From positions 1 to 64,000 of the forward strand of contig NZ_PNOS01000028.1 of assembly GCF_002869745.1 (NCBI RefSeq): 64,000 bases of DNA, written 5' to 3'. The stretch comes from Oceaniglobus roseus (lineage in GTDB: Bacteria; Pseudomonadota; Alphaproteobacteria; Rhodobacterales; Rhodobacteraceae). The notes under the pieces were generated by a model that saw only the letters and a program-made list of their open reading frames with translations, was not told the origin of the DNA and ran no database searches. The first letter of the stretch is position 1; each line of letters starts with the position of its first letter. This document shows positions 1 to 9,648 of this stretch, piece after piece. A program made the position numbers and the translations under genes.

Positions 1-72
1 CTCCAGGTCCGCATAGCCGTCCTCAACGGCTACACCGCGCTCGGCATCCCCGTCACAGAGGCCGTGGGATAA
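1..72 (+). CDS. 3' end of an unknown gene (partial)
   Basis: An open frame enters from the left edge and stops at TAA (70-72). It encodes about 23 residues with the high third-position GC of the other genes, ending ...GIPVTEAVG. Too little is present to name a family. It reads in the same direction as the oxidase gene that follows after about 250 bp. It could be a chance open frame. Confidence 0.35.
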   Translation, partial: LQVRIAVLNGYTALGIPVTEAVG

Positions 73-319
73 GTCTGTCCGGGGAAAGGGGAACCTCGGT
101 CGCCAGGTGATTTGCGCAACAGAGCCGACGTGACCGGATATCCCTCCCGCCCAAGGGAAGCCTCCATTCTACCTTGACGGGAATCCGCCTTGGGTTTACT
201 CTACGTCAATCGCTATTGAAACCACTTGCTCAGATTGGGACGTTTCCGATTTCTTCGCCGGATTCCGCCGGCGCCCCTCTCAGATTCCGAAAATTTATGG
301 CAGCATGTGGAGGTTTTCC
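73..319. other. Upstream region of the multicopper oxidase operon
   Basis: About 250 bp without a convincing gene. It is less GC-rich than the coding DNA, particularly around 185-240, as expected of a promoter region for the large oxidase gene. I could not identify a convincing -35/-10 pair or an operator palindrome. The only clear signal is the Shine-Dalgarno GGAGG at 309-313, just before the oxidase start. Confidence 0.4.
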
Positions 320-3300
320 ATGACCTATGCTGTAGCCTTCCGGTCGATCTCTGTAATTTTATTCGCTTTTACAATGTCTTGCGTGCTGGCGCACCAAGCG
401 GTGGCGGCCATTGAAGGGTCCGAGAAACAGCCGGTGCCGATCACACCTCCAGCGGCGGCATCCCCCGTCTGCACGGCCCGGAACACCGTGCTCGCCCGCG
501 TCGTCGCGCTCGAGCAAATATACGTCTACAACCGCTTCGGTGCGTTCAACCCTGGCGGGATGCTCTATGCGCTGCGCCGCGACGTGGTGGTCAGTGACGG
601 CGAGGGGGGGGCGGGGGGCGGTCTTGCGGACGGCGACGCGATCCCGCTGCTGCCCGATGCCGCCACGGACGAGGCGCTGGCGGGCAATGTGCGCCTGCGC
701 GAGGACAAGCGCCCCCGTCCCATCGTCCTTCGGGTGAACGAGGGTGACTGCCTGCGCGTCGAGTTCACGAACCTGCTGTCGCCCGACCGCGACGGCGAGG
801 AGCATGTCGTCGATCCCCAGACGTTCGAAGAGATCTCCATCGACTCGGACGAGCCGGCGACACGGTCGGCGTCGATCCACGTCAACGGTCTGGAACTCTC
901 GGGATCGATCGCGTCGGACGGAACCGACGTGGGGTTCAATCCCTCGGCGCTGGCCGCGCCGGGCGAGACGAAGACCTACACCTGGATCGCCAGGAAGGAG
1001 GGCGGCTACCTCCTCTATTCGATGGCCGCGGCCGCGGGCGGGGAGGGCGACGGCGGGCAGCTGGGGCTGGGCCTGTTCGGGTCGGTCAACGTCGAACCGG
1101 CCCGATCCTCATGGTATCGCTCGCAGGTGACGGGGCCGCAACTGGCCGCCGCGACGACCGGAACGACCGAACTCGGCACGCCGGTCATCGGCGACTACGA
1201 CGTCGCCGATGCGGCGGGTGTGCCGATCCTCAACATGGTCATGCCGCTCTCCGGGAACGATTACGCGGACCGCGAGCTTGTGCACAGCGACATCAACGCG
1301 ATCGTCGACGTGAGCGCGAACGGAGAGCCTTGCGACCTGATCCTCGGGCCCGGCAGCGCATGTGGCCAGCCGTTCCGGGAGTTCACCGTGATCTTCCACG
1401 ACGAGCTGACCGCCGTTCAGGCCTTCCGGGAACTGGAGGACGAGGAAAACCCGATCCACGCGCTTCGCGACGGCATGGGGATCAACTACGGTGCCGCCGG
1501 GCTGGGCGCGATGGTGCTGGCCAACCGCGCCGGCATCGGACCGGCCAGGGACTGCGTGGAATGCAAGCTCGAGGAGTTCTTCCTGACCTCCTGGGCGATG
1601 GGCGATCCGGCGCTGGTGATCGACCGCGATGCCGACGGCAAGGCGCTGCGCGCGCTCTATCCCGACGATCCGTCGAACGTGCACCACTCCTACCTCGGCG
1701 ACCCGGTGCGGTTCCGCAACCTGCACGCCGGCCCGAAGGAGACCCATGTCTTTCACCTGCACGCGCACCAGTGGACCCAGGACTGGCACGATCCGGATTC
1801 GGTCTACCTCGACAGCCAGACGATCTCGCCCGGGGCATCCTTCACCTACGAGGTTCACTACGGCGGTTCCGGCAACCGCAACCTGACGCCGGGCGATTCG
1901 ATCTTCCACTGCCACCTCTACCCGCATTTCGCGCAGGGCATGTGGGAGCTGTGGCGCACCCATGACGTGTTCGAGGCGGGCACCGCCGACCGCGCGCTGC
2001 CGGACGGAGAGATCGCGGGCGGCACGCCCAACCCCGCCGTCGTGCCGATGCCCGAGACACCGCTGCCGCCGATGCCCAGTGCCGGGTTCCGCGGCTATCC
2101 GTTCTATGTCGCGGGCATCCCCGGCCATCGTCCGCCGCAGGCGCCGCTCGACATCGACCCCGATGCCTATGCCGAGGATACGGCCGACACCCTGATGCGT
2201 CACGTCGTTCTTGCCGGAGAGCGCGAGACCGGGACCGCGCCCTTCGGAACGGACGCCGACGGCAATCCCAAGGACCTGGAGGCGAAGTATTTCGACACGA
2301 CCATCCCCGAGGACGACCCGATGGGGCAGGCGAACCGCATCGCGGCCCGCGTGCGCGAACAGAACGCCAACCCGGCGCTCTTCGGTCTGGCGGCGAAGCT
2401 GACCAAGGCCTGGATCCGCAAGCTGCCGCTCGACGGCACGCCCGAGGAGAAGACCGCGATGGAGTTCCACGCCGGTCTCGGCCCCGACGCCGTGACCGTG
2501 GAGCGTTCGCTCTACGGTGTGCCCGAGAAGGCCTACCCGAGCTGCCTGTCGGACGGCACCTGCAACTCGGCGGACACCAGCGTGCTGTTCCGCGTCAACG
2601 GCTATGCCCCGATGCCCGGTGCGCCCTTCGCGGACCCCTGCGCGAAGCGGTTCTATCTCGGCAAGGCGGGCGACGATCCGGAGGATCCCGGCCTGTGGCG
2701 GGAGCTTGCGGCGGAACGCCGGTACCGGGCGGCCTACCTGCAATTCGACATGCCGGTGAACAAGCACGGCTGGCACGATCCGCAGGCCCGCATCATCGCG
2801 CTGGAGGAGGACGCCGCCGCGATCCTCGACCACAGCCGCGCGCCCGAGCCGTTCTTCTTTCGGGCGAACTCCGGCGAGTGCGTGGTCTTCGAGGCGACGA
2901 ACCTGATGCCGTCGAACCTGAACCTCGACGACTTCCAGGTGTTCACGCCGACCGACACGGTCGGGCAGCACATCCATCTGGTGAAGTTCGACGTGACCGC
3001 CTCCGACGGGTCCGGCAACGGCTGGAACTACGAGGACGGCACCTTCTCGCCCGACGAGATCCGCGAGAGGATCATCGCCAGCAACGCCTTCCGCGGGACG
3101 GCCGAGCTGCGGCCCCTGACGCACCGCCTGTTCCGGCCCGGCGGTGCTCTGGCGGGCGATCCGCGCGGCCAGTGCCCGGCGACGCTTCCGGCGGATCCGC
3201 AGGCGGCCGAGCTTGCGCTGGCGGCGCATCCCTGGTGCGGCGCGCAATCGACGATCCAGCGCTGGTGGGCCGATCCGCTGCTGAACCAGAACGGCGTCGA

Positions 3301-6037
3301 CCGGTCGATCCGCACCGTCTTCACCCACGACCATTTCGGCCCGAGTTCGGCGCAGCAGCACGGCTTCTACGCCGCCCTGGTCATCGAACCCGACGGATCG
3401 AGCTGGCAGTCGCTCGCCGGCAAGACATTCGGCGGCGAGCAGGCCGGTGCACAGGTCGTGAAGCGTGCCGACGGCGGCCCGACCTCGTTTGCCGCGAACA
3501 TCGTCGTGCCTGGCCGGGACGGCGCGCCGGCCCGCAGCACCCGCGAATACAACATGGCGATCGCCGATTTCGCGCTGCTCTACACCGCGCCGCCGGAGAA
3601 CAAGCCGATCAGCCCGCCGGGCCAGCTGGACCACGACCTCCCCGAGATGGTCTTCGACTCCACCTTGCCCCGGCCCGAAGGCATCTCGGTCAGCGATCCG
3701 GGCGGGCAGGTGATCAACTACCGCAACGAGCCGGTGCCGGGACGGGTCGGGCAGGCGAACGACAACGGCAAGTGGTCGCTGCGGACCTTCGATCCGACGC
3801 GGGCATCCGCCTGCAGGGCCGCGCTGGAAACCGCGCGCGAGGTGGGCGGCACGACCCTGCCGGACGTCCGGATCAGCGATTGCCGCGACGGACCATGGGG
3901 CCCCGCCGAAGCCGCGGCCTGCGAGGCGCGCGTGGTGGCCGCCCTCTGCGACCCGAGCGACCTGGCCAACGTCTTCTCCAGCCATGCCCATGCCGGGCAG
4001 GATCAGGCGATCCGCGACGCCATCGCCGCCGACGGGCTGGTCTACGACACCCGGCGCATCTTCATGGAGAACTACCTCGCCCGCGACTGCGTCGACACCG
4101 AGGATCATCTCTGCGCCGAGCCCGCCGGGCTGCGGCGCGACGGCGATCCCGGCACGCCGCTGCTTGCGGCGCGCGAGGGCGACGACGTCGACATCCGCCT
4201 GGTGCAGGGCGCGCAGGAGGAGAACCACATCTTCTTCTTGAACGGCACCAAGTGGCTGGCGGTCCCCGGATCGGCGAACAGCGGCTACCGCGCCGCGCAG
4301 CACATCGGCATTTCCGAACATTTCGAGTTCAACATCAACATCCAGGACCCGTCGCCGCAGCTGAGCAAGGACCATCTTTACGGCACCACTGCGACCGACA
4401 ACTTCTGGGACGGGCAATGGGGCCTGATGCGGGTCGTCGCGCAGGATCAGCTGATGGCCCGTCCGGGCGGCGGACCGGCCCCGCTGTCCAGGCTGCCGAC
4501 CAACGGTGCGTCGGACATGCTGGTGAACGCGTTCCAGGACAACTGCGCGCCGCAACTGCCGCGCCGGATCTTCCGCGTCGAGGCGTGGCGGCTGAGCGAC
4601 CTTGCCGGCGGTGGCCCGTCCTATCACGGCAGCCGCGACATCACGGATCCGAACGCGCGGATCTTCGTGCTGGCGGGCATCGACACGCAGGGACCGACGC
4701 CCGCGGGCGGCCCCCCGCCGGCGCTGGTGACCGAGGTCGCGCGCGACGCCTCCGACCTCGCGCTGATCCGCGACGGTGCGAAGGCACCCGAGCCGCTGAT
4801 CCTGCGCGCCCGTGCCGGAGAATGCATCGAGGTCGAGCTGACCAACATGCTGGTCCTGCAGCCCGAGGACCTGACCGATCCGGCCAACTGGTCGTGGAAC
4901 ATGATGCCGCCCATCGCGGACGGCCTGAACTTCAACCAGGTGCGCATGTCGGATGCGGTGGGATTGCATGCCCAGCTCGTCGCGGGCAACGCGGTGCTGA
5001 ACGATGGCTCCGCCGTCGGTCTCAACAACACCACGCTGGCCTATCCCTGCGATGCCGCGGCCGGGAGCGAGTTCTGCGGCAGCGCCGACAGCCTGCCGGA
5101 CGGCAAGTACCTCTGGGACAACCGGGTCACCTATCGCTGGTATGCGGGCGACTGGACCAAGGGGGCAGGGGACGCCGCGCCGACCTTCACCCCGGTCGAG
5201 TTCGGCGTCGCCGGGCTGCAGGATTTTGCCGATGTCATCAAGGGTGGATCGCACGGCCTGATCGGTGCGCTGGTGATCGAGCCGGTCGATGCGACCTGGC
5301 GGACCGACTGCGACGTGCTTCGGGGCCGCGACGACGTCACGCCCGAGAACCGGCGCCAGTGCCTCAATGCCGCGGCCACGGTGACGGTGCCCGGGCAGAC
5401 GCCGTTCCGCGAGTTCGTCGTGATCTACCAGAACGACGCGAGCCTGCGCTACCGCGGCGAGGCGCTGGCGAACCTGCGCAACGGCGACGATGCCGAGGAT
5501 TCCGGCCAGAAGGCGTTCAACTACCGGTTCGAGCCGTTCTGGACCCGGCTCGACGCCAACCCGGCCGCGGATCCCGAAACGATGATGGACTACGACTACG
5601 GCAACCTTCTGTCGTCGAAGCCCGAGGACGGTTTCGGCGATCCGTCCACACCGCTCTTCACCGTCGCCGCGGGCACGCCGGTGCGGTTCCGCATCGTCGA
5701 GCCCGCAGGCCATCCGCGCAACGGGGCCTTCACGCTGTCGGGCCACGACTGGGTCAACTACCCGTGGAGCGACGCATCGACGGTGCAGACTGCCGATCCG
5801 GGGCCGCAGAACCGCGTCGGCGTGGTCAACGCGGTGGGTCCCGGGCGGCACGAGAACGTCCTGCTGGAGCGGGCAGGCGGGGTCGAGAACATCACCGGCG
5901 ACTTCCTCTATCGCACTCCCCTCGGGTTTGCCTTCGGCGGCGGTCAGTGGGGAATCATGCGGGTCTTCGATCCGGCGGCCTGCGACGGCGGCGTGATCCG
6001 CGACGACCGCACCGGCCTGACCCAGGTCTGCGAGTGA
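320..6037 (+). CDS. Giant six-cupredoxin multicopper oxidase, MnxG/McoA-like
   Basis: Predicted exported multicopper oxidase of about 1905 aa. An ATG lies at 305, but the ATG at 320 has GGAGG six bases upstream and gives a normal signal peptide (hydrophobic core in the first 30 residues, then AVAA), so 320 is preferred. Three cupredoxin pairs are visible. Each begins with a GE/GDC-x-E-x-TN strand (GDCLRVEFTN, SGECVVFEATN, AGECIEVELTN) and ends with a GxWGxMRV or QGMWEL strand. The second domain has H476-x2-HLHAH and HCHLYPHFAQGM (H530, C531, H532, H536, M541), a full type 1 site plus half a trinuclear centre. The third domain supplies H884/H886 and H1003/H1005, the other half. The last pair has lost the ligands. 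Length and architecture match the Pseudomonas MnxG/McoA Mn(II) oxidases. The substrate here is inferred, and other metals or organics are possible. It heads an operon with the next three genes. Confidence 0.85.
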   Translation: MTYAVAFRSISVILFAFTMSCVLAHQAVAAIEGSEKQPVPITPPAAASPVCTARNTVLARVVALEQIYVYNRFGAFNPGGMLYALRRDVVVSDGEGGAGGGLADGDAIPLLPDAATDEALAGNVRLREDKRPRPIVLRVNEGDCLRVEFTNLLSPDRDGEEHVVDPQTFEEISIDSDEPATRSASIHVNGLELSGSIASDGTDVGFNPSALAAPGETKTYTWIARKEGGYLLYSMAAAAGGEGDGGQLGLGLFGSVNVEPARSSWYRSQVTGPQLAAATTGTTELGTPVIGDYDVADAAGVPILNMVMPLSGNDYADRELVHSDINAIVDVSANGEPCDLILGPGSACGQPFREFTVIFHDELTAVQAFRELEDEENPIHALRDGMGINYGAAGLGAMVLANRAGIGPARDCVECKLEEFFLTSWAMGDPALVIDRDADGKALRALYPDDPSNVHHSYLGDPVRFRNLHAGPKETHVFHLHAHQWTQDWHDPDSVYLDSQTISPGASFTYEVHYGGSGNRNLTPGDSIFHCHLYPHFAQGMWELWRTHDVFEAGTADRALPDGEIAGGTPNPAVVPMPETPLPPMPSAGFRGYPFYVAGIPGHRPPQAPLDIDPDAYAEDTADTLMRHVVLAGERETGTAPFGTDADGNPKDLEAKYFDTTIPEDDPMGQANRIAARVREQNANPALFGLAAKLTKAWIRKLPLDGTPEEKTAMEFHAGLGPDAVTVERSLYGVPEKAYPSCLSDGTCNSADTSVLFRVNGYAPMPGAPFADPCAKRFYLGKAGDDPEDPGLWRELAAERRYRAAYLQFDMPVNKHGWHDPQARIIALEEDAAAILDHSRAPEPFFFRANSGECVVFEATNLMPSNLNLDDFQVFTPTDTVGQHIHLVKFDVTASDGSGNGWNYEDGTFSPDEIRERIIASNAFRGTAELRPLTHRLFRPGGALAGDPRGQCPATLPADPQAAELALAAHPWCGAQSTIQRWWADPLLNQNGVDRSIRTVFTHDHFGPSSAQQHGFYAALVIEPDGSSWQSLAGKTFGGEQAGAQVVKRADGGPTSFAANIVVPGRDGAPARSTREYNMAIADFALLYTAPPENKPISPPGQLDHDLPEMVFDSTLPRPEGISVSDPGGQVINYRNEPVPGRVGQANDNGKWSLRTFDPTRASACRAALETAREVGGTTLPDVRISDCRDGPWGPAEAAACEARVVAALCDPSDLANVFSSHAHAGQDQAIRDAIAADGLVYDTRRIFMENYLARDCVDTEDHLCAEPAGLRRDGDPGTPLLAAREGDDVDIRLVQGAQEENHIFFLNGTKWLAVPGSANSGYRAAQHIGISEHFEFNINIQDPSPQLSKDHLYGTTATDNFWDGQWGLMRVVAQDQLMARPGGGPAPLSRLPTNGASDMLVNAFQDNCAPQLPRRIFRVEAWRLSDLAGGGPSYHGSRDITDPNARIFVLAGIDTQGPTPAGGPPPALVTEVARDASDLALIRDGAKAPEPLILRARAGECIEVELTNMLVLQPEDLTDPANWSWNMMPPIADGLNFNQVRMSDAVGLHAQLVAGNAVLNDGSAVGLNNTTLAYPCDAAAGSEFCGSADSLPDGKYLWDNRVTYRWYAGDWTKGAGDAAPTFTPVEFGVAGLQDFADVIKGGSHGLIGALVIEPVDATWRTDCDVLRGRDDVTPENRRQCLNAAATVTVPGQTPFREFVVIYQNDASLRYRGEALANLRNGDDAEDSGQKAFNYRFEPFWTRLDANPAADPETMMDYDYGNLLSSKPEDGFGDPSTPLFTVAAGTPVRFRIVEPAGHPRNGAFTLSGHDWVNYPWSDASTVQTADPGPQNRVGVVNAVGPGRHENVLLERAGGVENITGDFLYRTPLGFAFGGGQWGIMRVFDPAACDGGVIRDDRTGLTQVCE

Positions 6038-6049
6038 CCGGAGATGGCC

Positions 6050-8119
6050 ATGCCCCACGCACCCGTCGTCGTCCTGGCCGCAGCAACCGCGGCAACCGCC
6101 GCAGCGTTTCTTGCCGCCCCGCTCCTGCGCCGCGACACAAGCGCAGGGGTTCCCTTCTACCTGACCGGCGAAATCTGCAGCGCCGATGACACCCGGTTCC
6201 CGCCGATCGAAGTTGCCGCCGAAGACCCGGCAACTCCTGCCGGGGCCGACCACGGCCACGGCGCGCCGCGGCACTCCGCAGCCGCCTGGCAGATGCCGTT
6301 CACCACGGACTTCGACCCGGACACCGCAAAGGTCAGCTTCGCGCTCAGCCCGGTCGACGGGGACGGGATCGTCGCGGGCGAGGAGGTGCGCGCGACGGTG
6401 AAGATCACCGACGGCGCCAGCGGCCTGCCCGTTTCGGGGCGCAGCATCGCGGGCTGGATGATGTTGCAGCGCAATGCGCAGGTCTCGGCGGAGTTGCCCT
6501 GCAGCGCCAAGGCCAGGCTGTTCACGCAGGGGCGCGTGACGGCGCGGCCCGACGTCGACCTGAACACGTCGCGGATGCTGGTGCTGAACCGCGACGGATC
6601 CATCGCCGTCGTCAATCCGCAGGTCGATTTCACCATCACCCAGATGGAGGGCGTGATCCCCTTGCCCGGCGTCCCGGCCGACTGGGCGAAGTCGGACGAC
6701 GGCCAGACCGTCTACGTCTCGCTGCCGGTCTTCGGGGCCGTGGCCGTCATCGACACGCGGGCCTTCCAGATCACCGGCCTGATCGAATTGCCCAAGGGCA
6801 GCATGCCGACGCGCCTTCTGGCCCTGGTGCGGGGCGAACTGGCGGTCTACCTCTCGGCCCCCGGCACCGTCACCATCGCCCGCCCGGACGGCACCGGCCA
6901 GACGACGCCCGTCCCGGTCGGCCCCGCTCCGGTCGCGATGGTCCGCGACGGGGGCGGCAGCCTCTATGCGGCATCGTCCGACGGGCAGATCGTCCGCATC
7001 GACACCGAGACCGGCAGGCGGATCGCCAGCGGACAGACCGACGCCGGAGAGCCGTCGCTCGCCTGGTCGCCCCTCGACCGCACGCTCTACGCGGCGTCCC
7101 GCAGCGCGACGCGGATCGTCGCGCTGGACCCCGCGAAGCTGGGCCTGCGCGGACAGATCGCCACGGCGCCCGGTGTCTATGCCATGGCCATCGTCCCGGC
7201 GCAGCGCCATCTGATCGCGCTCAACCGCGACACGGACACGATGACGCTGATCGACACCCGCATGAACCAGACGGTGGCGCAAGGCCGCGTGGCCGGACAG
7301 CCGGTCGAGGTGACCTTCTCGCACGACTACGTCTATGTCCGGGGCCTGGCGGGCGATCACTTCACCGTCGTCGACCTGGCAGAGCTTGCAGAGGGCAGGA
7401 TCGCGCCCATCGACATCCAGTCCGCCGCGAGCCCCGTCCGTCCGCGCGAGGCCCTGTCGCGGGCGACGATGGTCGCGCCCTACGGTCACGGCGCGCTTGT
7501 CGGCAACGCGGACGAGGCCGTCGCCTATTACTACATGGAAGGGATGAACAGCCCGATGGGGACGGTCAAGACCTACGGCAAAAGCGTGCAGGGATTGATG
7601 ACCATCGACCGGGGCTTCCGCGAAGTCCTGCCCGGCCTGTACGAGACGACGGCAAGGCTGCCCTTCGGCGGAACCTACGACATTCCGATCGCGGTCGATG
7701 CCGATGGCCATGTGTCCTGCTTCAGCGCGACGGCCCGGCCCGCTGCGCCGACCGCGGAAAAGGTCGACCGCGTGGCGCTGCGCGTCGAGCCGGTCGAGGA
7801 CGCGACCCTCGTCGCCCGCCACGCCGGCAGGGTCGTCATCCGTCTGGTCGACGAGGCCACCGGCGCGCCGAGCGATGGGCTGAAGGACGTGAGGCTCCTG
7901 GCATTTTCCACGGGCGGCACCTGGCAGGCGCGCGCCTGGGCGACCGGCCTCGGCGACGGGCGCTATGCCGGGGCATGGACATTCCCGAAACCCGGCCGTT
8001 ACGGCCTCAGTCTCGAGGTGGCCTCCCTCGGGATGCGTTTTGCGGATCGCCAGCCCCTCTATCTCAGTGTCGGCGCGCCGCCAGTCATCGAAGTCGGCGA
8101 GAAGGAGATCATCCCATGA
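6050..8119 (+). CDS. Exported beta-propeller protein with YtkA-like ends
   Basis: About 689 aa, 12 bp after the oxidase. ATG codons occur at 6044 and 6050; 6050 has CCGGAG at a better distance. The N-terminus MPHAPVVVLAAATAATAAAF is a signal peptide or membrane anchor, followed by a His-rich DHGHGAPRH stretch. Residues about 85-165 (DPDTAKVSFALSP...) resemble the YtkA/FixH beta-sandwich. About 190-490 form repeated YVSLPVFGAVAVIDT/VRIDTETGR-type blades of a YncE/lactonase-like propeller. The last 100 residues (DGLKDVRLLAFSTGG... YGLSLEV) look like a second YtkA-like domain. No catalytic motif is recognised. Position suggests an extracytoplasmic partner of the oxidase, perhaps in metal delivery or assembly (inference). 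Its stop overlaps the next start (ATGA). Confidence 0.75.
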   Translation: MPHAPVVVLAAATAATAAAFLAAPLLRRDTSAGVPFYLTGEICSADDTRFPPIEVAAEDPATPAGADHGHGAPRHSAAAWQMPFTTDFDPDTAKVSFALSPVDGDGIVAGEEVRATVKITDGASGLPVSGRSIAGWMMLQRNAQVSAELPCSAKARLFTQGRVTARPDVDLNTSRMLVLNRDGSIAVVNPQVDFTITQMEGVIPLPGVPADWAKSDDGQTVYVSLPVFGAVAVIDTRAFQITGLIELPKGSMPTRLLALVRGELAVYLSAPGTVTIARPDGTGQTTPVPVGPAPVAMVRDGGGSLYAASSDGQIVRIDTETGRRIASGQTDAGEPSLAWSPLDRTLYAASRSATRIVALDPAKLGLRGQIATAPGVYAMAIVPAQRHLIALNRDTDTMTLIDTRMNQTVAQGRVAGQPVEVTFSHDYVYVRGLAGDHFTVVDLAELAEGRIAPIDIQSAASPVRPREALSRATMVAPYGHGALVGNADEAVAYYYMEGMNSPMGTVKTYGKSVQGLMTIDRGFREVLPGLYETTARLPFGGTYDIPIAVDADGHVSCFSATARPAAPTAEKVDRVALRVEPVEDATLVARHAGRVVIRLVDEATGAPSDGLKDVRLLAFSTGGTWQARAWATGLGDGRYAGAWTFPKPGRYGLSLEVASLGMRFADRQPLYLSVGAPPVIEVGEKEIIP

Positions 8120-9633
8120 CACGCTTCATCCTCGCCGCCTTGGCGGCCTTTCTGCCGGGCACTGCCATGGCGCAGGACATGGCGCACCAGTTCCTGCTGG
8201 TCGGCCAGATCGAGAGCCTGACCGTCGACGACCAGACCGATCCCCTGTCCGGAGCCGTCATCAAGGTGCACGGGATCGAGGTGACCCTGCCGAAGAACCT
8301 GATCATCCAGATGCCGGCGCGGTATCTGACGGCGAAGGACATCGTCGAGCTGAACCCCGCGGCGCCGGGGGTGAACTCGGGTCTCGCCCTCGCCGACAAC
8401 CCGCCGCCCCTGGCCAGCTTCGAGGCGACGGTGGTGGGCAACATCGTCGGCGCGCGCTACATCGCCGGACTGGTCTGGATCTCGCAGCATTCGCTGGCCG
8501 AAGGGGCGGGCTACATCAGGGACATCGGCCCCGACGGAGAGATCCATCTTGTCGCCGACCCTGATCCGGCCGCCCCGGCGCAGCCGGTCACCCGGATCCG
8601 CATCAACGATCCGAACGGCGTCTTCGCGCCGCCCGATCCCTTGGCCGACGAACGCTTCATGGTCGACGAGGCGAACCCGACGATCCATGCCGGCACCGGC
8701 TATCCGATGTGCATCGCCCATGCCGGTGCGCCGGGCGAATGCCCCGCCGCCAATCGCCCCCTCGGCCCTGACGGCGCGCCGCTCGGCACCTTCGTGATGG
8801 GGCCCGCGGGTCTGCCCGGATCGCCCGCCGGGGCGCTGCCGATCCCGCCGTGCCCGGGCTGCGACCAGACGCGGCAGGCCCCCCTGATGCCGGGGGACTA
8901 CATCATCTACGCCGGCACGCTGGCGAAGGACGGGGCGGATCTCTACGTCTCGGCCCATACGGTCGAGGCGAACGTCGGCATCTACACGGCGCCGGGCGTC
9001 GACCCGGCCTATGTGCTGATCGAAGGGTCGTTGATCGGCACCCAGGGCCCCCTGATCCCGCGGGATCCGGCCGTGCCCGGCAACACCCTTCCGCAGGAGA
9101 CCCAGGACCGGCTTAAGATCGAGGGGGTCACGACCGACCCCAGCCGGGCGATCGAGCTCTACGCGATCGACGTGAACGAGACCACGGGCGGCACGACCTT
9201 GCGACTGTTCAACACCGTCCCGGCCCAGCCTGCGCCCCTGGGGCGATACCGCCTGATCCTCGGCTCCCGCGCCAACGCATTGTTCGACGCGGGTGGCACC
9301 CTGGTCGGTGCGCCGCGGGAACTGATGGCGCGGGTGGCCAGCGGTGCGAACCTCGATGGCCAGCCCGTGCCGGAACTTCCGCTCGCGGCCCACGGCCTGG
9401 TGGCGGGCCAGTACGTGGCGCCCTTCGGGGAGTTCATCTTCGCGGAGAACAAGGTCTTCGGCGATCCGATCCTGCCCGACAACTTCGACTGCCTGCCGTT
9501 CCTGCTGAAGGGCTCGGGTCCGCTGACGACGACCGGCGCCGCCGGACCTGTCGTCGGCCCGCTCGATCCATGGCCGGACGCCGTGCCGCGACCCGCGGCC
9601 GTCAACTGTGGTCCGCGGCCGAAGCCGCTGTAG
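8116..9633 (+). CDS. Secreted protein of unknown function, oxidase operon
   Basis: 505 aa. The start at 8116 overlaps the previous stop by ATGA and has AAGGAG eight bases upstream, so the genes look translationally coupled. A clear signal peptide (MTRFILAALAAFLPGTAMAQ) points to export. The body is rich in Pro, Gly and Asp and contains a Cys-rich patch (about residues 195-255: CIAHAG, GECPAAN, PPCPGCDQ) that could bind metal or form disulfides. I recognise no family. Conserved placement behind a giant oxidase would support a role with it; that is inference. Confidence 0.7.
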   Translation: MTRFILAALAAFLPGTAMAQDMAHQFLLVGQIESLTVDDQTDPLSGAVIKVHGIEVTLPKNLIIQMPARYLTAKDIVELNPAAPGVNSGLALADNPPPLASFEATVVGNIVGARYIAGLVWISQHSLAEGAGYIRDIGPDGEIHLVADPDPAAPAQPVTRIRINDPNGVFAPPDPLADERFMVDEANPTIHAGTGYPMCIAHAGAPGECPAANRPLGPDGAPLGTFVMGPAGLPGSPAGALPIPPCPGCDQTRQAPLMPGDYIIYAGTLAKDGADLYVSAHTVEANVGIYTAPGVDPAYVLIEGSLIGTQGPLIPRDPAVPGNTLPQETQDRLKIEGVTTDPSRAIELYAIDVNETTGGTTLRLFNTVPAQPAPLGRYRLILGSRANALFDAGGTLVGAPRELMARVASGANLDGQPVPELPLAAHGLVAGQYVAPFGEFIFAENKVFGDPILPDNFDCLPFLLKGSGPLTTTGAAGPVVGPLDPWPDAVPRPAAVNCGPRPKPL

Positions 9634-9648
9634 CCGAGGGACTCCGCC

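Noticed and set aside
1109-8122. A 2337-codon open frame on the minus strand
   Set aside because: It is antisense to the oxidase and propeller genes, has Arg/Gly/Ala-rich composition without domains, and results from high GC lowering stop-codon frequency.
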